Assembly: GCA_031769625.1 (NCBI GenBank)
Contig: JAUIMM010000088.1
Location: 6,153,501 to 6,217,500 of the forward strand
Reading direction: 5' to 3'
DNA length: 64,000 nucleotides
DNA from: Taudactylus pleione
Taxonomy: Eukaryota > Chordata > Amphibia > Anura > Myobatrachidae
The translations under genes and the position numbers were made by a program. Shown here piece after piece: positions 47,885 through 58,130 of this stretch. Every line of letters begins with the position of its first letter. Position 1 is the stretch's first letter. The notes under the pieces are model-generated. The model saw only the letters and a list, made by a program, of their open reading frames with translations. It had not been told where the DNA came from and did not search any database.

Positions 47885-48251
47885 AGTATGAGTTTGCTAC
47901 GCATCAGGGTCTTAGCATCAGACATTCCTTTATTTCAGTCTCAAAACATCACTGCTGCACCTATTGTGTTCACCTGGTCTGCTAGGCCAACAGATAGAGA
48001 CCACTCTCTATCTAAACTAGCTCCAGTGTTCAAACCACTGCCTGAACAATGAGTTCATACCCAGAGAGTTCAATGCTCCAGGAGTTCTCTGTATTCTGTG
48101 TTGTGTCCTCTATGACTTCCTCATTGCCTCATCGATTCCAGCAAGTTACCATCCTTCGCTGAATATCGCTCACCTGTCAGCTTCACAGCATTCACACTTC
48201 TACAGACCAGCATCACAGTGTTCACACTGATCTGCCGAGTTCCATCTACCA
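47885..48251. other. LTR-like sequence, left part
   Basis: CA-rich text with short repeats (CAGCATTCACAC, CAGTGTTCACAC). It appears to resume at 49977 after the element at 48252, and the right part ends in a GTGACA terminus near 50857. Probably one LTR-type repeat interrupted by an insertion. Confidence 0.35.
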
Positions 48252-48516
48252 GAAAGGGGGAGGGGGCTTGGACTGCACAGCCTAATTTTAAACGTAATAA
48301 GAGGTGCTACCATGCTGAGACTTGTAGCACAATACAGGGGACAAAGAACACAGGTGCACACTCTGAGCACTAAGTACAATGATAGTCAAAAAAATCCTGA
48401 TACACTCTACAATTAAAATGGAATATAAGTGAGGTTCTTGGTACAAGTTTGGGGAAAAATTGTTTGCCTATCCACCACGTCAAGTTGAACCCCATAAGAC
48501 GGGTCTCTAACATCCC
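48252..48516 (+). repeat. Left direct repeat of the element
   Basis: Matches 49741-49966 with scattered substitutions and an extra segment of about 38 bp (around 48350-48390). Confidence 0.85.
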
Positions 48517-48555
48517 TAATATTAACAGGGTTTAAAATGAAGCACTGAGTCACTG

Positions 48556-48616
48556 GGAGATGTATCCTCTGATGAAACTGCTGTTACATGTAGCGGAGAA
48601 ACGCGTAAGGATCTCC
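48556..48616 (+). ncRNA. Hammerhead ribozyme, type I, minimal stem III
   Basis: Core boxes CTGATGA (48569-48575) and GAAA (48598-48601) are present. Stem II can form from CTGCT and AGCGG. Stem III is the minimal palindrome ACGCGT (48601-48606), followed by A at the cleavage position (48607). Stem I pairs ATCCT (48564-48568) with AGGAT (48608-48612), extended by GGAG with CTCC across a small bulge. Predicted self-cleavage is after 48607. Very short stem III is typical of hammerheads in Penelope-like elements and retrozymes, where dimers are the active form. The base pair next to GAAA in stem II is unpaired (A-A), which may weaken activity. Confidence 0.75.
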
Positions 48617-49740
48617 TTACCTGTCAAACTGGTGACATATTAATGAGTCGGGATTTCGGTGGACAGCGCTGCTAAACCAACTATGTGTGCGGAAGTTACT
48701 ACGAATATCAGCGGCTCCAAACATCAAGATCTTGCTGCAGGATATTCTAAGCTATGTCTCCATGAAGAAGTACAGACAACTGCCTGTTCCCTCTTAGCCG
48801 GCCGGCGGTAAGACACTGTAATCTCATTTTAGAGCTCGGGAACCATAGACTGCTGTTCTATACATATGCAGGGAACAAGCTTTATATTTACTTGGAGTAC
48901 CAAGGAAGTGATTCTTGCCCTGGAAAACCCTATGTATGGTATGTAATCCATAGAGACTGTGGTCCATTTGGAATTTATCTGTAGCCATTGAGACGTATAA
49001 ATCCAAAATAAAAGTCTAAATAAAGACCAGCCATAGTGCTAATAAACCCTGACTCACTCCACACTAATTACTTTTATCAAGATCGGTTGACTATATATAT
49101 AGTTATATTTTTCTGTCCCTGAGTCAGAGTTTTAATAGACTGTGGTTTTTTTTCTCTTTCTTTTTTCTTTTTGTAATCCATATATTCTACTGATGTTTAA
49201 TAGGGACACCTACCGCAGAGGTTATCCCCTCTATTAAGAGTGTATTTCTATGCTATAAGGAAAATTAATTTTTACCAATTTGACACATATTGTGTGTAGT
49301 GTATGTTATTGTATTTTAAAGTGTGTTTAATTTTTTTTCATTAAATTTTTTATACTTTTGATATGCTGAGAGGCTCCTTGTTTGGATAATTACCTATTTT
49401 TTATTCGTATGCATTTAATTGAGCATTAATTAATTCTTGTAATTAGTGGAGTATTTCCAGACTTTAGAGGGATTAACAGATTTCACCACTGCTAGGAGCA
49501 GCTAATATCAATTAGTTATAGTGATTATGTAATTAATTCACTTTATGCTCCCGAATTGTATATGGTAACATTATGTCAATTAATCCAGAACTTACCTTTC
49601 ATAGTGCCCATTCTAATATGTAGGAGCAATGCAGGAACCTGTGCAGATGATTAAAAACACTTAAGGACAGACAGGTGGGGTGCAAATACTAAGCAGATGG
49701 ATTCTCAGCCTTCAAGTATACAAAATACACAAATATAGTG

Positions 49741-49966
49741 GAAAGGGGGAGGGGGCTTGGACTGCACACCCTAATTTTAAACATAATAAGAGGTGCTACC
49801 ATGCTGAGACTTGTAGTACAATACAGGAGACAAATAACAAAAAATCCTGATATACTCATTTTTAATTGTAGAGTTTAAGTGAGGTTCTTAGTATAAGATT
49901 GGCCAAAATTGTTTGCCCATCCACCACGTCAAGGTGAACCCCATAAGATGTGTCCCTAAGACCCCA
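49741..49966 (+). repeat. Right direct repeat of the element
   Basis: Second copy of 48252-48516; no hammerhead core follows it. Confidence 0.85.
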
Positions 49967-49976
49967 CAGCTTTCAA

Positions 49977-50857
49977 ACTGATCTGCTGAATTCCATCTAC
50001 CGCTGTATTCCTATGCTGTCAGCACAGCAACTTCCATGCTGTGCACAGATCCATTACTCACCTGCCGCTGTGTCTGCAGTTCCTACAGTGTTACAGCATC
50101 CGCGATACTCGCCATCTTGGAAACATCAACCGCAGTGCTCCGTTACCTGCCAGGCCTACAGTTTCCATACTGCATACACGTCAGAATTGCCATCACACTC
50201 CAGCCTGCAAGTATACTCTGCTATTTACCTGTGAACTGTATACATCCTCGGTCTATACATTCATACCACTGGGACATTGCTTGTTGTTCTGTTCTATTTT
50301 GTGCTCAGTAGTTATCCAGGTATATAGTATACTACCCTGCTAGTGGTATTTGTTTCCCTGCACTGTGTGCTGTTGTTTTGGGCTGGTTCAGAGAAGGGGG
50401 CTGGTTCCAGGGCTGTGGTTCAGTGTGAGGTATACAGTCTGTGCACTGAGGTGTTCAGATATTGTATTACTTCTCCTAACATTAAGTTTCTGAGTTCTGC
50501 ACTGGTTCCAGTTCCCCGATACGTAAGACTCCAATTCCTGGTCTGAGTTCTGAGTTCCTATCTACCAGTACTATGCTATTCTAAGTTCCGGGGTCATCCT
50601 TGTGATTGGAGCAAGTTCCTGGTCTAGTGGGCCTCCATTGTCACTAGACGAAGGAGTGCCCAGTTACCTGGGTAATTACCCTGGTTCCAGTTTAACATCC
50701 TTGCACATCACAAGTCTGTGGTTCCTACACTTGCTATAGTGTCTAGCCTCCTGTTTGCTCATGAGCCAGAGCTGAATCAAACCAACTAATTTCACAAGCA
50801 CGTTGGCCAGACCCAGGGGTCCTGAGCCAGATCTACAAAATATTCAGGCCGTGACAG
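49977..50857. other. LTR-like sequence, right part
   Basis: Resumes the repeat interrupted at 48251. The right end ATTCAGGCCGTGACA has the TGTCAC-type terminus also seen in the solo LTR at 33980-34893 (minus orientation). No coding frames of note. Confidence 0.4.
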
Positions 50858-51378
50858 AGTTGACATGAGGAAGACTAGCGCACTCCCCCATTACATACCA
50901 AATTGGTAGGATGTTGCACGTACGAGGGGGAAATATGTGTACTTTTTTTTTAGTAGACATGTGAGGAACTAGATGGGGGCACATCAGAGCTTTCCAGTGC
51001 CCCAATTCAGCACTGGATACAGAACAAAGACTACATCCCCCAATATGCATCAGGAGTCTGAGTCGAGAAGAGTCTCAGAGCATATGCATGAGTGGAAGAG
51101 GATGTTCTGGTTCTGCCGAAAAATATAGGTAGCTGGGGGTTGCGGGATCTAATCCGAATCCCAGCAAAATAATACTGTGCCTAGGGGCCCTTAAATCCAC
51201 CTATGGGAACTTGTTAGTAGTGGTGGAGGGAAGAACGCAGGGTAAAAGGTATATTAATAAAGAGAGGGGGTATAAGTGACAAGGGAAGTGTGTTGAGAGG
51301 GATCTATGGTGTACATTCAGGCATTTACCCCAGATGATATTAATCTATCAGTAGATTTTCATAATAAACCATGACTAT
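50858..51378. other. Intergenic DNA
   Basis: No gene or clear repeat ends seen. Confidence 0.5.
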
Positions 51379-51537
51379 GGGCCTGATTCAGAGCTGAACG
51401 CTCTGACCAGAGCGCTCGCTCTGAATCAATGCCCTCCTACCTTTTTTTGGAGCGTCCTCATGGACGCTCACATAGCTGTGGGTTACCACCCACAGCTATA
51501 GCGAGCGTCCATGATGATGGTCGCGATGGTCAAAAAT
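51379..51537 (+). mobile_element. Poly-hairpin element, copy E, left end only
   Basis: Starts GGGCCTGATTCAGAGC with its inner partner GCTCTGAATCA, then GGACGCTCACATAGCTGTGG and its inverse arm, then GGTCGCGATGGTC, where it stops abruptly next to a TA microsatellite. Same order and orientation as copy A. Confidence 0.85.
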
Positions 51538-51563
51538 TGGTATTTATATTTAAATGCATGTTT

Positions 51564-51566
<3 letters not shown>

Positions 51567-51603
<37 letters not shown>

Positions 51604-51605
51604 AT
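51567..51605. repeat. (TA)n microsatellite
   Basis: About 17-19 TA units. Confidence 0.95.
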
Positions 51606-51786
51606 ATTTGATTCCACATGGCTATTTGTGTATCCACCTCTATGGGTTTTATATTTGGGAACAAGGTGGACATATCAACAAAACCATATATGCTATATTT
51701 ATGTCTTCTTTAAATTGGAAAGTCATTTATTCTAGTTGTATTATGCTTAGTTATAGGAACATTATTATTATTAGTATCACCTGTGG

Positions 51787-53127
51787 CAGTGGCGGGCTGG
51801 GCAGGGTGCCATATGTCCCCCGGGCCGCAGTGCCATGCGGGCCGCCTGTGTCTCTGTGACACAGGTTGCACCGTGAGTGTAGCACTGACCGGGCGGAGTT
51901 TGGTCAGCACTACACAGTGCCAAACACACAGCCGCTGGCTCCGGCAGCTGTGTGTTTGTTTTGATCAGCAGCCAATGAGAGTCTGACAGACTCTTATTAG
52001 CTGCTGCTGCGCCCACTGCGGGAGCCACTCCATCTTCCGGCTCCCACAGTGGGTAATGGGAGAGGCATCATGACGTCATATGACGTCTCTCCCATAATGC
52101 AGAGCGGCCCGGCCCGGGAGGACGAGTGGAGGAGCGCATGGCGGCGGCCGGAGCGGGGATTCAGGTAAGTGGTTTTCTTTTCTTTTTTATTACGTGTCTA
52201 CTGGGGGGAGACCACTACTGGCAGCACTACTAGGGGGACTACCACTGGGGGGACTACTATTGGGGGCACTACAAGGGGGGAACTTCTGCTACTGGGGGCA
52301 CTACAAGGGGGGGACTACTACGGGGGCACTACAAGGGGGGTCTACTACTACTGGGGGCACTACAAGGGGTGGGAATACTACTACTAGGGGCACTACAAGG
52401 GGGGAACTACTGCTACTGGGGGCACTACAAGGGGGGGACTACTACAGGGGCACTACAAGGGGGGGACTACTACAAGGGGGGCACTACAAGGGGTGGGAAT
52501 ACTACTACTAGGGGCACTACAAGGGGAGGGGACTACTACTAGGGGCACTGCATAGCGGGGAGGGGATTACCACTGGGGGCACTGCATCGGTGGACCACTG
52601 CTGGGGGCTCTATACAAAGGGCAATACTGGGGGTACTGCATAGGGGGAGACTACAACTGGGGCCACTATTTAAGGGGCACTGCATAAGGGTTACCAGTAT
52701 TGGGGGCACTGCATGGGGGATGAACTGCTACTGGGGGCACTATAAAAGGGGCACTGCATAGGGGGTACCACTACTGGGGGCACTGCATAGGGGGTAACAC
52801 TACTGGGGGCACTATATAAGGGGCTTACTACTGGGGGCACAAGGTGCACTGCACAGGGGGGACCACTACTGGGGGCACTGCATAGCGGGGATCACTACTG
52901 GGGGCACTACTGGAGGCCTGCAAAAGAGGGTCCTCTCCTGGGGCACAAGGGACACTGCATATGGGCACTTTACATTAATCCCACATGGACCCGCCTCCTC
53001 CCTGGAACACTTGAGGGGGGGGCCGTAGCACGCACATGGTCCGGGCACCCTGGCTACACGCTACTCCTCTGCCAGGGCCGCCTGCATGCATTTGCCCCCC
53101 AGGCTAAAAGTTGCCAGCCAGCCCCTA
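51787..53127. mobile_element. Non-autonomous hAT element with GGGGGCACTAC minisatellite
   Basis: Left end CAGTGGCGGGCTGGGCAGGG, right end GCCAGCCAGCCCCTA, flanked by a perfect 8-bp duplication ACCTGTGG (51779-51786 and 53128-53135). On the minus strand it contains the same CCAAT hairpin, exon-like GTATCCCCGCTCC-style junction and minisatellite type as the element at 16419-18288, although the TIRs differ. Confidence 0.92.
52195..52920. repeat. Minisatellite, TACTACTGGGGGCACTACAA-type
   Basis: About 25 irregular units of 20-34 bp, each with ACTACTGGGGGCACT and ACAAGGGG or GCATAGGGGG. Its core TACTACTGGGGG is the reverse complement of the core of the 17-kb minisatellite. The Gly/Thr-rich 105-aa frame is a repeat translation. 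Confidence 0.92.
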
Positions 53128-53198
53128 ACCTGTGGAGTAATGAAGAAAATTGTGGCAGCTATTTAATCCAGCCCTCAACACAATGGAGATCATGTACT

Positions 53199-53252
53199 GT
53201 ACCTTCTGATGAAACCGGGAGTGCCTTTACCAGGAGAAATGCATCAAGTTAA
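53199..53252 (+). ncRNA. Hammerhead-ribozyme-like motif
   Basis: CTGATGA at 53206-53212, GAAA at 53236-53239, minimal palindromic stem III ATGCAT (53239-53244), C at the cleavage position (53245). Stem I pairs CTT (before the core) with AAG (after it), plus two further pairs beyond a mismatch. Stem II is weak (CCGG with CCAGG-like partner). Layout is the same as the core at 48556, but helices are poorer. Confidence 0.55.
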
Positions 53253-53542
53253 CGACTATCTGCTCACAAGAACACTTTTGCCTTCCACTGGATTCAATTA
53301 ATTATTTAACAGCTAAAGAATAGAGACGGAGCACTACATAACTTTCTTCTTATAAAAAAGCAGCGCAGCAATATATGGAGTCACCGCAGTCGTCACACAC
53401 CGGATGCTGCCTATCCCCCAGCCATAGTGATACACGGGAGCAGTACCCGACCCACTGCCAGAATTACCATCAGCGGCAGACACCCGGGATCTCGTGAGGA
53501 GCATAGAGGGTAACAGGTGACTGTATCATACTCTGTTACAAT

Positions 53543-54010
53543 TTGGGCATATCTCTGACTATCGCTGTTTACAATAAGGGGGAGAGGCCGACTATCCGGT
53601 GGCCCCGCTTTTACCTTGCGCTACGCAATAACTTAGACCAAGCATTTGTTTTGGGCAAACAGTCACAGTTTTTATTAAATCACAGCACACTTAAAACACA
53701 CAACAGAGATCCCTGGACATGGAGGGTTGATGAGCAAGGCCTAAAAATTGCACGTTCGTACGTACACGGGGGACGTGTCCGGCCCAACATTTTACGCCGG
53801 AACAAACCGCACCGCCTTCTCATGGAGGGCATGCTCGGCCCCACCTTGGAGGCCACAGCAAGCCGCACCCCCTTTCCACCACATGGGGGCGTGTTCGGCC
53901 CAACCTTTTACGCTGCAACAAACCGCACTCCCTACTCACGGGGGGCGTGCTCGGCCCCACCTTGGAGGCCGCAGTAAGCCACTCCCCCTTTCTCAACCTG
54001 GGGACCAGCT
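53543..54010 (-). mobile_element. GC-rich part of a decayed retroelement, with a two-copy tandem repeat
   Basis: Two copies of about 118 bp (around 53770-53990), each with TCGGCCCAAC(A/C)TTTTACGC and CTCGGCCCCACCTTGGAGGC. The plus-strand 144-aa frame is a product of the repeat. It lies downstream (minus sense) of a hydrolase-like fragment and probably belongs to the same element. Confidence 0.45.
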
Positions 54011-54289
54011 ACCATGCGCATACCCCCTTTTGCTTGGCACGCCTCCCTTATGGCCCAGCCATCTCAAGCTGGCGCCAGGTGTGCGGCCTATTTACTGGCG
54101 AGTATGCCTGACCCTCTGAAATCCCCCTACATACCTTGCTCACCATCTCCTCCCGCCACACAAGGTCCCCTGCTAGCTGGGGACCGAAGCCCCACCCAGC
54201 GACCTCTACCATCTGAGACGCTCCAATGCCTCCTGCAACCCTCTCGATACCAGCCCCACTCCTTGCCCCTCTACATGCCAACCTTGGAA

Positions 54290-54660
54290 TGATGTTTTAT
54301 ACCTCTAATGTGAGGGTCACTCCATCGCCCCATGCTCTTTAGGAGGTCTAGGGACTTTATATTACCCAACTCGTTGCCCCCCAGGTGTATCACCAAAGCA
54401 TCCAGGGCCCACTCTACTCCCTTTTCCGCTTTCAATGAAACCTTCCCCTCCTGGTCCCTATCCCTCTACCGCCCTGCTCCATACCGCAATGTCAGTTTGC
54501 TGGACGACGTCGCCCCACCTTGCTGCCTCGACACTGTTTCCAGCTCTCTTGATATAAGACCTCTCTAGCCCCTCGGGACTCTCCTGATTATGTTGATCCA
54601 TATAATTTTGAGCCCAGCTCCACAACCGGTCTGTCTCATCACACCTCTGACACATGCAGC
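54290..54660 (-). pseudogene. SGNH-hydrolase-like fragment of an Ngaro-type retroelement
   Basis: Minus-strand reading includes ERSYIKRAGNSVEAARWG (the first block, where SGNH hydrolases have GHSY/GDS), then in another frame EWALDALVIHLGGNELGNIK (the GxND-like block), continuing SLDLLKSMGRW. Vertebrate Ngaro/DIRS-group tyrosine-recombinase retroelements carry such a hydrolase domain. Frames change between the blocks, so it is dead. I did not find the recombinase or reverse transcriptase. Confidence 0.5.
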
Positions 54661-55570
54661 TGAGCAGGCCAAAGAGATTTTAGCTTACCCGGTCTTGCCT
54701 TGTAGCTGCAATGCCCCTGTGACTGTAGCTTGACCTGTCAACTTTTCATCTTAACGCACAGCTCTCCTTGCTCAGGGACACCACCTACGTCTGCTGCCAG
54801 TCCAGTGGACCTAACCACATGCTTAGGATGGGCCTTCTTTTTGTTTCACTTCCGCAACACCCTCACTGGCACATGTGTGGCCCCTTGAGTTTGAAAGCTT
54901 CCCAAGCTGGATCTGCCTCAATTTTCAACCTTGGACTTGTGCCTCTGACACAGCAACGGGCTTGCGACTGGATCGGCAACCCGGCATCACTGCTCCCCAG
55001 TATAACGCAAGCAGCTGCATCACACACCCACACCCCAATTCCCATTTCCCTTTCAGGTTGCCGACCATTTTGCTTTATGACTGTAGAACAACTTACTGAC
55101 TACACTTTATTAGGACCCTGGTGGAACCTGCTCCCCAGGCTTCTGCCTGCCCTTCCACCATCCACCCTGCCAATGGTCCCTATTTGTCTCCCTGAAACCG
55201 CCAATGCCGTCAGTGATTCTGGTTGTCAGCCCTCACTTGAGTCTGCCTTATGCAAAGTTAACCAAATGACAATCTGGTCTGTCAGACAGGGATTAAAATT
55301 CACCCGCCTAAAGGTTAATGTATGTGCCCTTATGTTTTACTGCCGCTTCACAACTAGATTAAGTAACTAAACAATATTGTCCCGCACTTCCCAACCCTGC
55401 CCCCTATGCCCCATGTAGCCTTCCTCTGCTTATTTCCTTATTAAATGTGTCGCCCCTAACTTGCTTGTAGCAAACTTTACTCACCTGACCTTTTACTCTT
55501 TTACTGATATTCTTTATCTCACCATTCCTGTGTGATCCCAAAATGTACTTGAAGGTCCCCCGCTGGACGA
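54661..55570 (-). other. Probable rest of the same retroelement, unrecognised
   Basis: A 200-aa plus-strand frame at 54768-55370 has no domain I recognise. Given the hydrolase fragment next door, the coding strand is more likely minus. Left unassigned. Confidence 0.3.
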
Positions 55571-55584
55571 GTCCCATAGATAAG

Positions 55585-55800
55585 ACTGCATTTGCTGCAC
55601 TGGACATGGCATCAGCAATAGGCGTGATTGTTCTTTACTGCGCTGGGCATGGCGTCAGTGATAAGAGTGATTGCCCTATGCTGTGCTGGGCATGGTGTCA
55701 GCAATAAGCATGATTGTTCTTTTCTGCACTGGGCATGGCGTCAGTGATAAGAGTGATTGCTCTTTGCTGTGCTGGGCATGGCATCAGCAATAAGCCTTTA
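55585..55800. repeat. Tandem repeat, about 49-bp unit
   Basis: Four to five copies of GCTGGGCATGG(C)(G/A)TCAG(T/C)(G/A)ATAAG followed by (A/C)GTGATTG and TCTTT(A/G)CTG. Alternating variants suggest a 98-bp higher-order unit. Confidence 0.9.
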
Positions 55801-56725
55801 AAGAATTGCTTCTGTGGCTGGCCTTGACCATGCCACCATACTCCTGCACACCGGCTATGCAGACAAAGACGCCACCTTTGCTGTATGTGTATTGGGACGT
55901 TATATGCTGTATCCCACCCTGCTTGCTTCAGAGACCACATATCCTCTGCTGCTGAACTGTTTCTGTACATATGACCCATATGTGTACTAATAGCTGACTC
56001 CGCCGTCCTGAGACGGTAATTGCTGCATGGTGCGCCCACCGCACCTTCCTCAGAAACTATATAGCCTCCCGAAGCGATCTGTCCAACAATGCCTCCTGTG
56101 CCTTGATAGCCTGCAAACTGATAAAGAAAACTTTAATTGGATAGCGCAGCCTTAACTGAGTGACTTGGTAAAAAGCGATATGAATTTCTTAATAAATGCA
56201 AGGTGGACCTAAATAGTCCTCGCACCCCAATCGGTGCATCCAAGAGAAACATATTAAAACATTTTATTTATGCACCTTTGAAAACTGAATTGTATCATTT
56301 AATTCTGCTCAGTGCAGACATTTGCAGGAGAGGCAAATTTGATTAAGTGGTTACTTACTATCCTCTGAAAGTCCACGGTTACACCGCCCATTGACTAGTG
56401 TGTCTGGCGCGGTACTGATATATCCGTTGATTCATATCACAATTATAGACTGCAATATATCCCCACCGCAGTGCAATTACTGGTCTGCCCTCTACTGCAC
56501 ACTATATTACTATCACCCCTCTAAGCTGCAATGCAGACACCCAACCCTGAAACCACTTATCTGAATTCCATTGACCATTGTCTCCCTATTATGACTCCTG
56601 TACTACCTAATATCCTACTATACCTTATATTACCTTATACCAAGCAATATACCCATACACACAGCATTGGAATCAGATACGTGCAAACTTCCCAATACAA
56701 GGCTGTTATACCTCGTACCAAGCAA
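55801..56725. other. Intergenic DNA
   Basis: No gene recognised; no defined repeat ends. Confidence 0.5.
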
Positions 56726-56768
<43 letters not shown>

Positions 56769-56782
56769 ATATATATATATAT
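56726..56782. repeat. (ATCT)n followed by (TA)n
   Basis: About ten ATCT units then six TA units. Confidence 0.95.
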
Positions 56783-56859
56783 ACACACCTACATACATAC
56801 CCATCTTTTAACTATACAAATATATGTATATATGTCGTAGTGTAATCACTGTTCTGTGA

Positions 56860-58130
56860 AATGCTATAGCTTATACTATTTTTATGCATTATACACTGCC
56901 ATCCACCTATATACACAGCAGTGTACTCACTGAACTGAATTCTACAACAACTGAACTTCTAAATATAATAGACACACCTGTGCCAATGTAATCCCTGCCC
57001 TGCATTGCCCTGTATATCCTATTTCTATACTGCAATATATATATGTACACATACCTGGCAATGTGGTCACTGAACTGTAATAAACTGTATCTTTTAACAC
57101 TATTATCCGCTTATGCACTGCAATACATTATATACACACATAGCCCGCAACCTGTATAACACCGTGTTTTCAATATACAGCATATGCTGTAACCGCTGAT
57201 CTGTACCATGCTATACATTTTCCCTGTCCTGGCATTTGAGTGGTTCACATTGGTGTTCCATGGTGTGTGGGATATATAACATATCTACTTGCCTATACCA
57301 ACAATAGAAATCCACTTACAGCACATGTCCTTGTGTGCCTGGCCTCCCCATAGGATGTACCTCTATGGCTCTTTAGGTGTAATGTGTCACACCAGAACGA
57401 GGCTGATTCCCTGAGGCCTTTCTACTTTCTATTGCCACTAGAGGAGACAATGTTATCTGGTAGTTCCTGAGCTCACCCCCAGCAGTGTCACAGAGTAAAC
57501 ACAGAGCAGTATTCCTGGCTTCACATTATTACACACCAAATGTACCATTAGATTATAAAACCTATGGAGGAAAATCTTACCTTGAAGTAATTTGCTTATA
57601 CACCCTGAGCAATACGTTCCCTGATCTTTATTGTAGTGTTTATTATATCACATTACCTCCTGTCCTGTGCTGCAATATATATATACACACCGCCATGTAA
57701 TCACTGCTCCGTATTATCCTGTATTACTGCTATACCTGTAATATCAATTAACACAGAGCCATGTAACCCCTCCCTGATCTGCAGTATATTGTATATTAAC
57801 CTTATTATAAACTGCTCTCCCCCAGCAAATTAATTCCCGCTCCGTATCATACTGTAATATATTTTATTCTTTTATAACACATGCACTGAAATATGTTCAT
57901 ACAGCAATGTGATCCCTGATCCGTATGATGCTGTATATCTTATTCTATTATACCACATACACTGAAATATGTACACACAGCAATGCGATTCCTGATCTGT
58001 ATTATACTGTATATTTATACTACCTCCTGAACTAAAAAACATATACATACGCTGCAATTTTCTCCCTGGCCTATATTACATCCTGACCTATACCCTAATT
58101 ATACTGAAAACACTACACTTACTGATCTGC
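56860..58130. repeat. Degenerate AT-rich tandem array
   Basis: Recurring phrase of about 60-100 bp: (C)ACTG(A/C)AATATATATA-CACA, GCAATGTGATCCCTGATC(T), GTA(T)TATACTGTATAT, ending in CTATTATACC. Spacing is irregular and copies strongly diverged. No gene. Confidence 0.6.

Larger units (their letters stand above)
48252..49966 (+). mobile_element. 1.7-kb element with direct terminal repeats and a hammerhead core
   Basis: Bounded by two direct repeats (48252-48516 and 49741-49966), both starting GAAAGGGGGAGGGGGCTTGG and ending near CCATAAGA. A 25-bp sequence ACTGATCTGCYGARTTCCAT(CTACC) occurs just before the left repeat (48226-48250) and just after the right one (49977-50001) with 23 matches, consistent with a long target duplication. 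A hammerhead-type ribozyme core follows the left repeat. Terminal repeats plus hammerhead ribozymes are features of Penelope-like elements and their non-autonomous relatives. No reverse transcriptase is present. Confidence 0.55.

Noticed and set aside
52169..52511. Gly/Thr-rich plus-strand frames of 72-105 aa
   Set aside because: Translation of the GGGGGCACTAC minisatellite.
53543..53977. 144-aa plus-strand frame as a gene
   Set aside because: Built from a two-copy GC-rich tandem repeat with no domain.
54768..55370. 200-aa plus-strand frame as an exon or gene
   Set aside because: No recognisable domain; the neighbouring retroelement fragment reads on the minus strand.
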